This document shows positions 13,795-22,074 of a stretch of DNA of 64,000 bases, one piece after another. How positions within the stretch are numbered: position 1 is the first letter of the stretch; every line of letters begins with the position of its first letter. This stretch comes from Aeromicrobium sp. IC_218 (GTDB lineage: Bacteria > Actinomycetota > Actinomycetes > Propionibacteriales > Nocardioidaceae), in the NCBI RefSeq assembly GCF_004336805.1, contig NZ_SJXM01000007.1:62001-126000 (forward strand). The letters run 5' to 3'. Below the pieces are notes generated by a model. That model was given only the letters and a program-made list of their open reading frames with translations. It ran no database searches and was not told the DNA's origin. Position numbers and translations under genes: made by a program.

Positions 13795-14766
13795 CTAGCG
13801 GAACAGGCTGGTGACCGAGCCGTCCTCGAAGACGGCCGCGATGGCCTGGGCCAGCAGGGGCGCGATCGAGAGCACGGTGAGCTTGTCGAAGTGCTTGTCC
13901 TCGGGCAGCGGCAGCGTGTTGGTCACGATGACCTCGGTCGCCGGGCTGTTCTTGAGCCGGTCGACGGCCGGGCCGGAGAAGACCGCGTGCGTCGCGATGA
14001 TGACGACGTCCTCGGCCCCGTCGGCCATGAGCGCCTCGGCGGCCTGCACGATCGTGCCACCGGTGTCGATGAGGTCGTCGACCAGGATGCAGGTGCGTCC
14101 GGCGACGTCGCCGACGACGCGGTTGGCCTTGGTCTCGTTCGGACGCGTGACGTCGCGGGTCTTGTGGATGAACGCCAGCGGGGCGCCGCCGAGGGCGTTG
14201 GCCCACTGCTCGGCGACCTTGATGCGTCCGGCGTCGGGCGAGACGACCGCGAACGGGCGCTGGCCGTACTTCTTCTTCACGTAGCGCGTGAGGATCGGCT
14301 TGGCCATGAGGTGGTCGACCGGGCCGTCGAAGTAGCCCTGGATCTGCGAGGTGTGCAGGTCGACGGCCATGAGCCGGTCGGCGCCGGCGGCCTGGAACAG
14401 GTCGGCCATGAGCCGCGCCGAGATGGGCTCACGGCCCAGGTGCTTCTTGTCCTGGCGCGCGTAGCCGTAGAACGGCTGGATGACGGTGATGCGCTTGGCC
14501 GAGGCGCGCTTGAGCGCGTCGACCATGATCAGCTGCTCCATGATCGCCTCGTTGATCGGAGCCGCGTGGCTCTGGATCACGAAGGCGTCGCAGCCGCGCA
14601 CCGACTCGTCGAAGCGCACGTAGATCTCGCCGTTGGCGAAGTCGTAGGCGGTGGTCGGGACGAGGTCGACCTCGAGCAGGTTGGCGACCTCCTCGGCCAG
14701 CACCGGGTGGGTGCGACCGGAGAACAGCATCAGGTTCTTCGTCGGCGTTCTCTTCAGGCTACTCAC
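13795..14766 (-). CDS. prs: Ribose-phosphate pyrophosphokinase
   Basis: It makes PRPP from ribose 5-phosphate and ATP for nucleotide, His and Trp synthesis. The 323-aa length is normal. The ATP loop FANGEIYVRFDESVRG, the catalytic flexible loop RQDKKHLGREPISARL, the PRPP-synthetase signature DLHTSQIQGYF, and the ribose-phosphate loop ILVDDLIDTGGT are all present. GTG 14766 overlaps the end of glmU by eight bases, so glmU and prs are coupled, as they are adjacent in mycobacteria. Confidence 0.96.
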   Translation of the reverse strand: MSSLKRTPTKNLMLFSGRTHPVLAEEVANLLEVDLVPTTAYDFANGEIYVRFDESVRGCDAFVIQSHAAPINEAIMEQLIMVDALKRASAKRITVIQPFYGYARQDKKHLGREPISARLMADLFQAAGADRLMAVDLHTSQIQGYFDGPVDHLMAKPILTRYVKKKYGQRPFAVVSPDAGRIKVAEQWANALGGAPLAFIHKTRDVTRPNETKANRVVGDVAGRTCILVDDLIDTGGTIVQAAEALMADGAEDVVIIATHAVFSGPAVDRLKNSPATEVIVTNTLPLPEDKHFDKLTVLSIAPLLAQAIAAVFEDGSVTSLFR

Positions 14767-16204
14767 CGGCGTTGTCCTCCAGGTTCGGTGCGGCGTTCAG
14801 CGCGGCGTCCGCCGCAGCGGACCCCGGCCGTCGGCGCGGGACCCACCCCCCAATGTTCCTCTGCCCGTTGTCGGGCACCGCCAGCGCCCCCGGCTCGACG
14901 TCCTGGCGGACGACCGTGCCGGCGCCGGTGTACGCGCCGTCGCCGATGCTGACCGGCGCGACGAAGACGTTGTGCGAGCCGGTGCGCACGTGGTGACCCA
15001 CCTGGGTGCGGCTCTTGGTGACCCCGTCGTAGTTGGCGGTGATCGTGCCGGCGCCGATGTTGCTGGACTCGCCGACCTCGGTGTCGCCGACGTACGACAG
15101 GTGCGGCACCTTCGAGCCGGCGCCGATGCGGCTGTTCTTGGTCTCGACGAACGTGCCGATCTTGCCGCGCTCGCCGAGCTCGGTGCCCGGACGCAGGTAG
15201 GCGAACGGGCCGACGGTGGCACCGGCGCCGATCACGGCGTCCGAGCCGTGGGTGCGCTCGACCGTGGCGTCCTCGCCGACGACGACGTCGCGCAGCGTGG
15301 TGTCGGGGCCGACGGTGGCGCCGGACGCGACCCGGGTCGCGCCGTGCAGCTGCGTGCCCGGGAGCACGGTGACGTCGGGGGCCAGCTCGACGGTGACGTC
15401 GAGCCAGGTGGTGGCCGGGTCGACGATCGTGACGCCCTCGCGCATCCACCGCTCCGTGGTGCGGCGGTTCAGCTCGGCGCCCATGGCGGCCAGCTGGACC
15501 CGGTCGTTGACGCCCTCGACCTGCACCGGGTCGGCGAGCATGAACGCGCCGACGGTGCCGCCCTCGGCGACGGCGCCCGCGACGACGTCGGTCAGGTACA
15601 GCTCGCCCTGGGCGTTCTTGGCCTCCAGGCGGGGCAGCGCCCGGGCCAGGAAGACGGCGTCCAGAGCCAGGATGCCGCTGTTGACTTCGCGCACGAGGCG
15701 CTCGTCGTCGCTGGCGTCCTTGTGCTCGCGGATCGCGGTCACCGCGCCGGACGCGTCGCGCAGGATGCGTCCGTAGCCGGTGGGGTCGGGCACCTCGGCG
15801 GTGAGGATCGTGACCGCGCGGTCGTGCGCGTGGTGGTCGGTCAGCAGCTCGGCGAGCGTCTGCGGCTCGAGCAGCGGCACGTCGCCGTAGGTGACGAGCA
15901 CGGTGCCGGTGACCTCGTCGGGCAGGGCGGCGAGCGCCTCGGCGACGGCGTGGCCGGTGCCGTTCTGCTCGTGCTGGACGACCACCTGGGCGTGCGGGGC
16001 GACCTGCTCGACGTGCGGGCCGACCTGCTCGCGGCCGTGGCCGACGACGACCACGGTGCGCGAGGCACCGGCCCCGGACAGTGCGTGCAGGGCGTGGGCG
16101 ACCAGGCTGCGGCCACCGATCTCGTGCAGGACCTTGGCGGTGCGCGACTTCATGCGCGTGCCGGCCCCTGCAGCCAGGACGACGGCCGTGACGGCGTGAC
16201 TCAC
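14759..16204 (-). CDS. glmU: Bifunctional GlmU: UDP-GlcNAc pyrophosphorylase / GlcN-1-P acetyltransferase
   Basis: It carries out the last two steps to UDP-N-acetylglucosamine, the precursor of peptidoglycan. The N-terminal uridylyltransferase has LAAGAGTRMKSRTAKVLHEIGG near residue 10 and GDVPLLEP. The C-terminal left-handed beta-helix of hexapeptide repeats holds the acetyltransferase site around YLRPGTELGERGKIGTF and NIGAGTITANYDG. Length is 481 aa. The start GTG 16204 has AAGGAG four bases upstream. It lies 31 bases after tRNA-Gln on the same strand, so read-through transcription is possible. Confidence 0.96.
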   Translation of the reverse strand: MSHAVTAVVLAAGAGTRMKSRTAKVLHEIGGRSLVAHALHALSGAGASRTVVVVGHGREQVGPHVEQVAPHAQVVVQHEQNGTGHAVAEALAALPDEVTGTVLVTYGDVPLLEPQTLAELLTDHHAHDRAVTILTAEVPDPTGYGRILRDASGAVTAIREHKDASDDERLVREVNSGILALDAVFLARALPRLEAKNAQGELYLTDVVAGAVAEGGTVGAFMLADPVQVEGVNDRVQLAAMGAELNRRTTERWMREGVTIVDPATTWLDVTVELAPDVTVLPGTQLHGATRVASGATVGPDTTLRDVVVGEDATVERTHGSDAVIGAGATVGPFAYLRPGTELGERGKIGTFVETKNSRIGAGSKVPHLSYVGDTEVGESSNIGAGTITANYDGVTKSRTQVGHHVRTGSHNVFVAPVSIGDGAYTGAGTVVRQDVEPGALAVPDNGQRNIGGWVPRRRPGSAAADAALNAAPNLEDNAGE

Positions 16205-16234
16205 CGGGCTCCTTCGGGGTTGACGGGCGGTTCG

Positions 16235-16313
16235 CTCCCCGGGCAGGAGTCGAACCTGCGTCGCTTGTCCTGATTCAAAGTCAGGCGGGCCCTGCCGGCA
16301 GACCAACCGGGGA
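16235..16313 (-). tRNA. tRNA-Gln (anticodon TTG)
   Basis: The acceptor arms TCCCCGG and CCGGGGA pair perfectly. The anticodon arm is CCTGA-CTTTGAA-TCAGG, giving anticodon TTG (codon CAA). The T arm is GCAGG-TTCGACT-CCTGC and the discriminator is G. CCA is not encoded. The gene is 79 bases long, slightly long because of extra bases before the anticodon stem and a 9-base variable region. A TAGCCT hexamer (16322-16327) overlapping the stop codon of the upstream methyltransferase gene is a likely -10. A Gln tRNA also lies next to glmU in M. tuberculosis. Confidence 0.9.
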
Positions 16314-16324
16314 TCGGAGCCAGG

Positions 16325-17101
16325 CTACCGGACCTCGGCGGGGCGCCGTGCCACGCAGAACAGCCGCCGGAAGGGCAGGACGGTGCCCCACGGACGGCGG
16401 GGGTAGGCCGCGCGCAGCGCCGACTTGTACTCGCGCTCGAAGTCCGGACGCAGGTCGCCCGGCAGCGCCTGCAGCACCGGACGGGCGCCGGTGCCGCGGA
16501 TCCAGTCGAAGACCGGGTCCTCCCCCGGCAGCACGTGCAGGTACGTCGTCTCCCACGCGTCCACCGCCCAGCCGAGGCCGGCGAACAGCTCGAACCACGC
16601 CGTCAGCTCGGTGCCGCGCGCCTCGTCCAGGCCCTGCGTGTGGGCCGCGTACGGCTCCCGGGCGGCGAGCTCGTGCAGCAGGCGGTGGCTCGGGGCGTCG
16701 AAGTTGCCGGGCACCTGCAGCGCGAACGTCCCGCCCGGGCGGACGTGCCCGGCCAGCCGCCCGACCACGGCGAGCGGCTCGGGGACCCACTGGAACAGGG
16801 CGTTGGACACGACGACGTCCGCGGGCCCGGACGGCTGCCAGGTCGCGACGTCTGCCTGCTCGTAGCGCGTGCGCGGGTCGGCGTCGTCGGCGCGTGCCCG
16901 GGCGATCATCTCGGCCGAGGAGTCGACGCCGAGCACCTGCGCCTCGGGCCAGCGGGCGCGCAGCACGGGTGACAGCTGTCCGGGGCCGCAGCCCAGGTCG
17001 ACGACCGTCGCCGGGTCGGCGTCGACGCGGGCGAGCAGGTCGAGGAACGGCCGGCCGCGCTCGTCGGCGAAGGCCAGGTACGTCGCGGGGTCCCAGGTCA
17101 T
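16325..17101 (-). CDS. tam: SAM-dependent methyltransferase, trans-aconitate 2-methyltransferase-like
   Basis: This 258-aa class I methyltransferase has motif I VVDLGCGPGQLSPVL (residues about 33-47), the acidic VLGVDSSAEMI, and motif IV VVVSNALFQWVPEP. The C-terminal half (YAAHTQGLDEARGTELTAWFELF and ETTYLHVLPGEDPVFDWIRGTGARP) resembles Tam, which esterifies trans-aconitate. TAGGGT lies 6 bases before ATG 17101, predicting a leaderless mRNA. The gene is divergent from a MarR regulator, with a shared palindromic operator between them. Tam identity is likely, but the substrate is not proven. Confidence 0.85.
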   Translation of the reverse strand: MTWDPATYLAFADERGRPFLDLLARVDADPATVVDLGCGPGQLSPVLRARWPEAQVLGVDSSAEMIARARADDADPRTRYEQADVATWQPSGPADVVVSNALFQWVPEPLAVVGRLAGHVRPGGTFALQVPGNFDAPSHRLLHELAAREPYAAHTQGLDEARGTELTAWFELFAGLGWAVDAWETTYLHVLPGEDPVFDWIRGTGARPVLQALPGDLRPDFEREYKSALRAAYPRRPWGTVLPFRRLFCVARRPAEVR

Positions 17102-17107
17102 GGTCCG

Positions 17108-17156
17108 ACCCTAGGCACGCAGGTATCTCGATGTCGAGATTCTTGACGGGTAGAGT
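17108..17156. promoter_or_regulatory. Divergent tam/marR promoters with MarR-type operator
   Basis: The palindrome ATCTCGA-TG-TCGAGAT (17125-17140, perfect 7-bp arms) resembles operators of actinobacterial MarR proteins. TAGGGT (17113-17108, minus strand) is 6 bases before the tam ATG. TAGAGT (17151-17156, plus strand) is 7 bases before the marR ATG. The palindrome covers the -35 position of both promoters, so one bound dimer could block both genes. The promoter and operator functions are inferred. Confidence 0.65.
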
Positions 17157-17163
17157 GAGGTCC

Positions 17164-17658
17164 ATGAGCGCCGAGCCGGACGAGGTCGACCGACTCGTCG
17201 CGGCCTGGACGCACGAGCGTCCCGACCTCGACGTGTCGCCCATGCAGGTGATGAGCCGCGTCGCGCGCCTCGCCCACCACCTCGACCGCGCCCGCCGCCA
17301 GGCCTTCGCCGAGCACGGGCTCGAGCCGTGGGAGTTCGACGTGCTCTCGGCGCTGCGCAAGGCCGGCGAGCCCTACGCCCTCTCCCCCGGACGCCTCGTG
17401 CAGGAGACGCTCGTGACGAGCGGCACCATGACCAACCGGGTCGACCGCCTGGCCACGCGCGGCTTCGTCGAGCGGCTGCCCGATCCCAGCGACCGGCGCG
17501 GCGTCCAGGTGCGGCTCACGCCGGCCGGACGCACCGCGGTCGACGGCGCGCTCACCGAGCTGGTCGAGCACGAGAAGGAGCTGCTGGCCGAGCTCGACGA
17601 CGAGCACGCCGACGTCCTGGTCGACGCCCTGCGCGTCCTGGCCCGCCGCTTCGCCTGA
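17164..17658 (+). CDS. MarR family transcriptional regulator
   Basis: This 164-aa winged-helix regulator has the dimerisation helix MQVMSRVARLAHHLDRARRQAFAEHGLEPWEFDVLSAL, the recognition region LSPGRLVQETLVTSGTMTNRVDRLATRGFVERL, and the wing DPSDRRGVQVRLTPAGR, which is the classic MarR DxRxxxxxLT signature. It probably represses itself and the divergent methyltransferase through the palindrome at 17125-17140. The inducing ligand is unknown. The stop codon is followed at once by the CCCTCACC arm of a convergent-junction repeat. Confidence 0.92.
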   Translation: MSAEPDEVDRLVAAWTHERPDLDVSPMQVMSRVARLAHHLDRARRQAFAEHGLEPWEFDVLSALRKAGEPYALSPGRLVQETLVTSGTMTNRVDRLATRGFVERLPDPSDRRGVQVRLTPAGRTAVDGALTELVEHEKELLAELDDEHADVLVDALRVLARRFA

Positions 17659-17768
17659 CCCTCACCCGAGCCCCGCTCCGCCGCGAAGTGTGACGCTTCG
17701 GACGTCCGATCGCGCGCGACCCCGTCCGAGGCGACACACATCCCGGCAGCGCGGGCGCGAGGTGAGGG
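17659..17768. repeat. Convergent-junction palindromic repeat, copy A
   Basis: This 110-bp element fills the gap between the convergent marR and ABC-F genes. The outer arms CCCTCACC (17659-17666) and GGTGAGGG (17761-17768) are perfectly complementary. The 68-bp core (17680-17747) has imperfect 16-base arms GCCGCGAAGTGTGACG and CGACACACATCCCGGC. The same core recurs at 33261-33328 and, inverted, at 40900-40967. It probably acts as a bidirectional terminator (inference). Confidence 0.8.
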
Positions 17769-17775
17769 ACGCGGG

Positions 17776-19557
17776 TCAGTCCTCGAGCAGGGCGGCGGCG
17801 TCGAGCCAGGCCGCCTCGAGGTGCTCGCGCTCGGCGACCACCTCCGCGTGGTCCTTCGCGAGCTGCCCCAGCCGGTGCGCGTCCGTGGCGTGCTCGATCA
17901 TCTGCGCCTCGAGCGTGGCCTCGCGCTCACCGACCTTCGCCAGCTGCCGCTCGATCCGCTCGACGTCCTTGCGGGCCTGGCGCTGCACCGCGCTGGACGT
18001 CGCCGGACGCGCGCTCGTGGAGGCGGCGGGAGCCGGCGCCGCGGCCAGCTCGCGCGAGAGCGAGCGCAGCCGCAGGTACTCCTCGACGCCGCCGGGGAGG
18101 TGGCGCAGCCCGCCGTCGATCACCGCGTACTGCTGGTCGGTGACGCGCTCGAGCAGGTAGCGGTCGTGCGAGACGACCAGCAGCGTGCCCGGCCAGGTGT
18201 CGAGCAGGTCCTCGATCGCGGCGAGCATGTCGGTGTCGAGGTCGTTGGTCGGCTCGTCGAGGATCAGCACGTTCGGCTCGTCGAGCAGGATCAGCAGCAG
18301 CTGCAGGCGGCGCTTCTGGCCGCCGGACAGGTCCTTGACCGGGGTCGAGAGCTGGGCGCTGGTGAACCCGAGCCGCTCCAGCAGTTGGCCGGGCGTCATC
18401 TCCTTGCCGCCGGCGACGTACGTGGCCCGCTGGCGCCCGACGACGTCGCTGACCCGGTCGTCGGCGATCTCGTCGAGCTCGGACAGCGCCTGGGTGAGCA
18501 CCGCGATGCGGACGGTCTTGCCCCGCTTCACCCGGCCGGACGTCGGGGTCACGGCTCCCGTGACTGCACCCAGCAGCGTGCTCTTGCCCGCGCCGTTGAC
18601 GCCGAGGATGCCGGTGCGCTCGCCCGGGCCGATGCGCCACTCGACGTCGCGCAGCACGACCTTGTCGCCGTAGGCCACGGACACGTCGAGCAGGTCCACG
18701 ACGTCCTTGCCGAGGCGCGCGGTCGCCAGCTGCTGCAGCTCGACGGCGTCGCGCACCGGGGGCTCGCGCTCGATCAGCTCGTTGGCCGCGTCGATGCGGA
18801 ACTTCGGCTTCGACGTGCGGGCCGGGGCGCCGCGGCGCAGCCAGGCGAGCTCCTTGCGCATGAGGTTCTGCCGCTTGGACTCGATCGCCGCCGCCTGCCG
18901 GTCGCGCTCGACGCGCTGCAGCACGTAGGCGGCGTACCCGCCCTCGAACGGCTCGACGATCCCGTCGTGCACCTCCCACGTGCCGGTGCAGACCTCGTCG
19001 AGGAACCACCGGTCGTGGGTGACGACCAGCAGGCCGCCCGCGGTCGGCGACCAGCGCCGCTTGAGGTGCTCGGCCAGCCAGGCCACGCCCTCGACGTCGA
19101 GGTGGTTGGTCGGCTCGTCGAGGAACAGGACGTCCCACTCACCGACCAGCAGCGCCGCCAGGGCGACGCGGCGGCGCTGGCCGCCGCTGAGCGTCCCGAC
19201 CTCGGCGTCCCAGGGCAGGTCGGCCACGAGGCCGTCGATGACGTCGCGCACCCGGGCGTCGCCCGCCCACTCGTGCTCGACGGTGTCGCCGACGACGGTC
19301 CGGGCCACGGTGAGGTCGGCGTCGAGGACGTCCGCCTGGTCGAGGAAGCCGACGGTGACGTCACGACGGCGGGTGACCCGGCCCTCGTCCGGCTCCAGCC
19401 GGCCGGCGAGCAGGCGCATGAGCGTGGACTTGCCGTCGCCGTTGCGGCCGACCACGCCGACGCGGTCGCCCTCGTCCAGGCCGAGCGAGACGCTGTCGAG
19501 GACGCGCTTGGTCGGGAACTCCAGGCTCAGGTTCTCGGCGCCGAGAAGATGGGCCAT
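17776..19557 (-). CDS. ABC-F family ATPase (Uup-like)
   Basis: This 593-aa soluble protein has two ABC ATPase domains and no membrane segments, so it is a ribosome-associated ABC-F factor rather than a transporter. Domain 1 has Walker A GRNGDGKST (about residue 38), signature LSGGQRRR and Walker B FLDEPTNHLD. Domain 2 has GVNGAGKST, LSGGQKRR and LILDEPTNDLD. A linker between the domains and a C-terminal coiled coil (ERIERQLAKVGEREATLEAQM) suggest the Uup/EttA group. It lies 28 bases after ispE and may share its transcript. Whether it is housekeeping or gives antibiotic protection cannot be told. Confidence 0.92.
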   Translation of the reverse strand: MAHLLGAENLSLEFPTKRVLDSVSLGLDEGDRVGVVGRNGDGKSTLMRLLAGRLEPDEGRVTRRRDVTVGFLDQADVLDADLTVARTVVGDTVEHEWAGDARVRDVIDGLVADLPWDAEVGTLSGGQRRRVALAALLVGEWDVLFLDEPTNHLDVEGVAWLAEHLKRRWSPTAGGLLVVTHDRWFLDEVCTGTWEVHDGIVEPFEGGYAAYVLQRVERDRQAAAIESKRQNLMRKELAWLRRGAPARTSKPKFRIDAANELIEREPPVRDAVELQQLATARLGKDVVDLLDVSVAYGDKVVLRDVEWRIGPGERTGILGVNGAGKSTLLGAVTGAVTPTSGRVKRGKTVRIAVLTQALSELDEIADDRVSDVVGRQRATYVAGGKEMTPGQLLERLGFTSAQLSTPVKDLSGGQKRRLQLLLILLDEPNVLILDEPTNDLDTDMLAAIEDLLDTWPGTLLVVSHDRYLLERVTDQQYAVIDGGLRHLPGGVEEYLRLRSLSRELAAAPAPAASTSARPATSSAVQRQARKDVERIERQLAKVGEREATLEAQMIEHATDAHRLGQLAKDHAEVVAEREHLEAAWLDAAALLED

Positions 19558-19585
19558 CAGGCGGTACGGGTCCGGTTGGTCACGC

Positions 19586-20494
19586 CTAGACGATACGGGC
19601 GCCGGGCACGGGGCCGTGCGCCTGGACCACCTCGGTGACCGCGTCCGACCCCTCGAGGAAGGCCGCGAGGTCGGAGGCGTGCGCCTCGTCGGCGGCCAGG
19701 AACATGACGGTGGGACCGGATCCGGACACCATCGCGCCCAGGGCGCCGGCGCTGCGGCCGGCCCGCAGGGTCTCGCGCAGGCCCGGACGCAGCGAGAACG
19801 CCGCCCGCTCCAGGTCGTTGGACAAGGAGGCGCCGAGCGCCTCGGGGTCGCCGGCCCGCAGCGCGCTGAGGACGCTGGGCGACACCTCCGGCGTGCCGAC
19901 CTCGTCGTCGTGACGCAGCCGGTCGAGCTCGCCGTAGACCGTCGGCGTGGAGAGTCCCTCGTCGCTGATCGCGAAGACCCAGTGGTAGGTGCCGCGGGCC
20001 AGGACGGGGCTGAGCACCTCGCCGTGGCCGCTGCCCATGGCCAGCCCGCCGGTCAGCGCGAACGGCACGTCGCTGCCCAGCGACGCGCCCAGCTCGACCA
20101 GCTCCGGACGGGTCAGCCCGGTGCCCCACAGGTCGTTGCAGGCGACCAGGGCGCCGGCCGCGTCGGCGGAGCCTCCGGCCATGCCGCCGGCGACCGGGAT
20201 GGCCTTGCGGATGGCCAGGTGGACGCCCTCGTCGACCCCGGTCTCGTCGCGCAGCAGGCGCGCGGCGCGCACGGCCAGGTTGTCGCCGTCGAGCGGGACG
20301 CTGCCCTCGCGCTCGAGACCCTCGAAGTGCACCTGGACGTGCAGCTCGGCGTCGTCGCTGGGCCGCGCGGTGACCTCGTCGTAGAGGCTGACGGCCTGGT
20401 ACACCGTGGCCAGCGAGTGGAATCCGTCCTCGCCGAGGGGTCCGACGGCGAGGCTCACGTTGATCTTGGCGGGCACGCGCACGGTCGTCGTCAC
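19586..20494 (-). CDS. ispE: 4-diphosphocytidyl-2-C-methyl-D-erythritol kinase
   Basis: This GHMP kinase of the non-mevalonate isoprenoid pathway is 302 aa long. It has the substrate motif VPAKINVSLAVG at the N-terminus and the glycine-rich ATP loop PVAGGMAGGSADAAGAL near residue 95. The third GHMP motif is LGAMVSGSGPTVMFL. A TAGGTT hexamer 6 bases before GTG 20494 predicts a leaderless mRNA and fixes the start. In M. tuberculosis ispE follows ksgA and rpfB; here the mobA/xdhC group lies between them. Confidence 0.95.
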   Translation of the reverse strand: MTTTVRVPAKINVSLAVGPLGEDGFHSLATVYQAVSLYDEVTARPSDDAELHVQVHFEGLEREGSVPLDGDNLAVRAARLLRDETGVDEGVHLAIRKAIPVAGGMAGGSADAAGALVACNDLWGTGLTRPELVELGASLGSDVPFALTGGLAMGSGHGEVLSPVLARGTYHWVFAISDEGLSTPTVYGELDRLRHDDEVGTPEVSPSVLSALRAGDPEALGASLSNDLERAAFSLRPGLRETLRAGRSAGALGAMVSGSGPTVMFLAADEAHASDLAAFLEGSDAVTEVVQAHGPVPGARIV

Positions 20495-20541
20495 CGTGAC
20501 AACCTATCGGCGCCGCGCATCCGTGCACGCTGAGCCGACGC

Positions 20542-21087
20542 TCACCGGTCGACGTCCTGACCGCCGCCGAGGTCGGTGCAGTCGACGGCGGTCACGTCGT
20601 GCACCCGCAGGTAGGGGCGCGCTCCTTCGTCCCCGGCCAGGACGTCGAGCAGCGCGGACCAGTGGTCGCGGCCCAGCAGCACGGGGTGACCGGGCCGCCC
20701 CGCGAAGACCGCCCGGCGCAGCGAGGCGGTGCTCGCGCCGCGCACCACGCGGGCCACGGCCTCGGCCCGCTGGCCGGGCAGGTCGACCAGCGTGACGGCG
20801 ACGGCCGCGGCCGGCGGAAGGGCGCGGAGGCCGACCGCGAGCGAGGCCGACTGGCCCCGCTGCCAGTCCGGCGCGACGACCACCCGGGCGCCGTCCGGCA
20901 CGAGGGACCGCGCCTCCTCGGCCCCGGCGCCGAGCACGACGGTCACGTGCGGGCAGCCGCCCTCGGCCAGGGCGTCGTGGGCGAGCTGGAGCCACGGGCG
21001 TCCGGACGCGTCGCGGGCGAGCGCCTTCGGCCCGCCGAACCGGCGTCCGGCCCCCGCGGCGAGCACCAGACCCACGACGTCGGACAT
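20542..21087 (-). CDS. MobA-like nucleotidyltransferase (MocA type)
   Basis: This 181-aa NTP-transferase fold protein has the N-terminal nucleotide loop LVLAAGAGRRFGGPKAL and the metal-binding VTLVDLPGQ. Such proteins attach CMP or GMP to molybdopterin, and MocA-type members partner with XdhC. Here it is divergent from xdhC, which supports a molybdenum-cofactor role over a sugar-phosphate role. ATG 21087 has AGGA eight bases upstream. No molybdenum hydroxylase gene is in the window. Confidence 0.82.
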   Translation of the reverse strand: MSDVVGLVLAAGAGRRFGGPKALARDASGRPWLQLAHDALAEGGCPHVTVVLGAGAEEARSLVPDGARVVVAPDWQRGQSASLAVGLRALPPAAAVAVTLVDLPGQRAEAVARVVRGASTASLRRAVFAGRPGHPVLLGRDHWSALLDVLAGDEGARPYLRVHDVTAVDCTDLGGGQDVDR

Positions 21088-21153
21088 GCCGGCATCCTGC
21101 CCGCCGCCGGGCGACGACGCGAGACCTGGCGGCGACGCGCTTAGGGTGGCGGC

Positions 21154-22074
21154 ATGCTCGACCTCGCGCACGACCTCGTCGCCTGGGTGGAGTCCGGCCG
21201 CCGGATCGCCGTCGCCACCCTCGTGGACGTCCAGGGCAGCGCCCCGCGCACCGTCGGCTCGTCCCTGGCCGTCGCCGACGACGGCGCCGTGCTGGGAAGC
21301 CTGTCCGGCGGGTGCGTCGACGGCGCGGTGCACGACCGCTGCCGCGAGCTGCTCGACGGCACCGCCGACCCCGGTGTCGAGGCCTACGACGGCGACGGCG
21401 GACTGGCCCCGGGCCTCACCTGCGGCGGCCGGGTGCAGGTGCTCGTCCAGCTGCTCGGACCGGACGCCGTCGAGCCGCTGCGCCGCGCGGCGGCCGGGCT
21501 CGAGGCGCGCCTGGAGCTGCGCCACGCCGGCCGCGTCGTGCACGTGGAGCACCGTCCCGCCGCCCCGCGCATGCTGCTGGCCGGGGCCACCGAGGAGGCG
21601 GCGGCGCTCTGCACGATCGCGAGCGCGGCCGGCTACCGCGTCACCGTCGTCGATCCCCGTCCCGTCTTCGCGACCAAGGAGCGCTTCCCCGGCGCCGCCG
21701 AGGTGGTCTGCGCGTGGCCCCAGGAGCACGTCGCCGACGCCGGGCTCGACGAGCGCGGCGTCGCCGTGCTGCTCGCCCACGACGAGCGTGTGGACGCCCC
21801 GTTCCTGGCCGCCGCGCTCGCACTGCCGATCGGGTTCGTCGGCGCCATGGGCTCGCGCCGGACGCACTCCCGCCGGGTCGACGCGCTGCGCGAGCTGGGC
21901 GTCGACGACGCCGCGCTCGAGCGCCTGCACTCCCCCGTCGGCCTGCGGCTGGGCGCCACGACGCCGTTCGACACCGCCGTGTCCGTCTACGCCGAGGTCG
22001 TCGCCTCGCGCAGCAGCGCCACCGGCCGTCCGCTGCGCGACGACACCGCACCGGTCCACGGAGCGGGCGCATGA
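21154..22074 (+). CDS. xdhC: XdhC/CoxI family molybdenum-cofactor insertion protein
   Basis: XdhC-type chaperones bind sulfurated Moco and insert it into xanthine dehydrogenase or CO dehydrogenase. The N-terminal XdhC domain shows VQGSAPRTVGSSLAV and LSGGCVDGAVHD (the family GGCxE region, here with Asp). The C-terminal Rossmann domain shows MLLAGATEEAAALCTIASAAGYRVTVVDPRP and FVGAMGSRRTHSRR. Length is 306 aa. TAGGGT (21142-21147) lies 6 bases before the ATG, predicting a leaderless transcript. The stop overlaps the start of the tetR gene (ATGA). Confidence 0.88.
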   Translation: MLDLAHDLVAWVESGRRIAVATLVDVQGSAPRTVGSSLAVADDGAVLGSLSGGCVDGAVHDRCRELLDGTADPGVEAYDGDGGLAPGLTCGGRVQVLVQLLGPDAVEPLRRAAAGLEARLELRHAGRVVHVEHRPAAPRMLLAGATEEAAALCTIASAAGYRVTVVDPRPVFATKERFPGAAEVVCAWPQEHVADAGLDERGVAVLLAHDERVDAPFLAAALALPIGFVGAMGSRRTHSRRVDALRELGVDDAALERLHSPVGLRLGATTPFDTAVSVYAEVVASRSSATGRPLRDDTAPVHGAGA

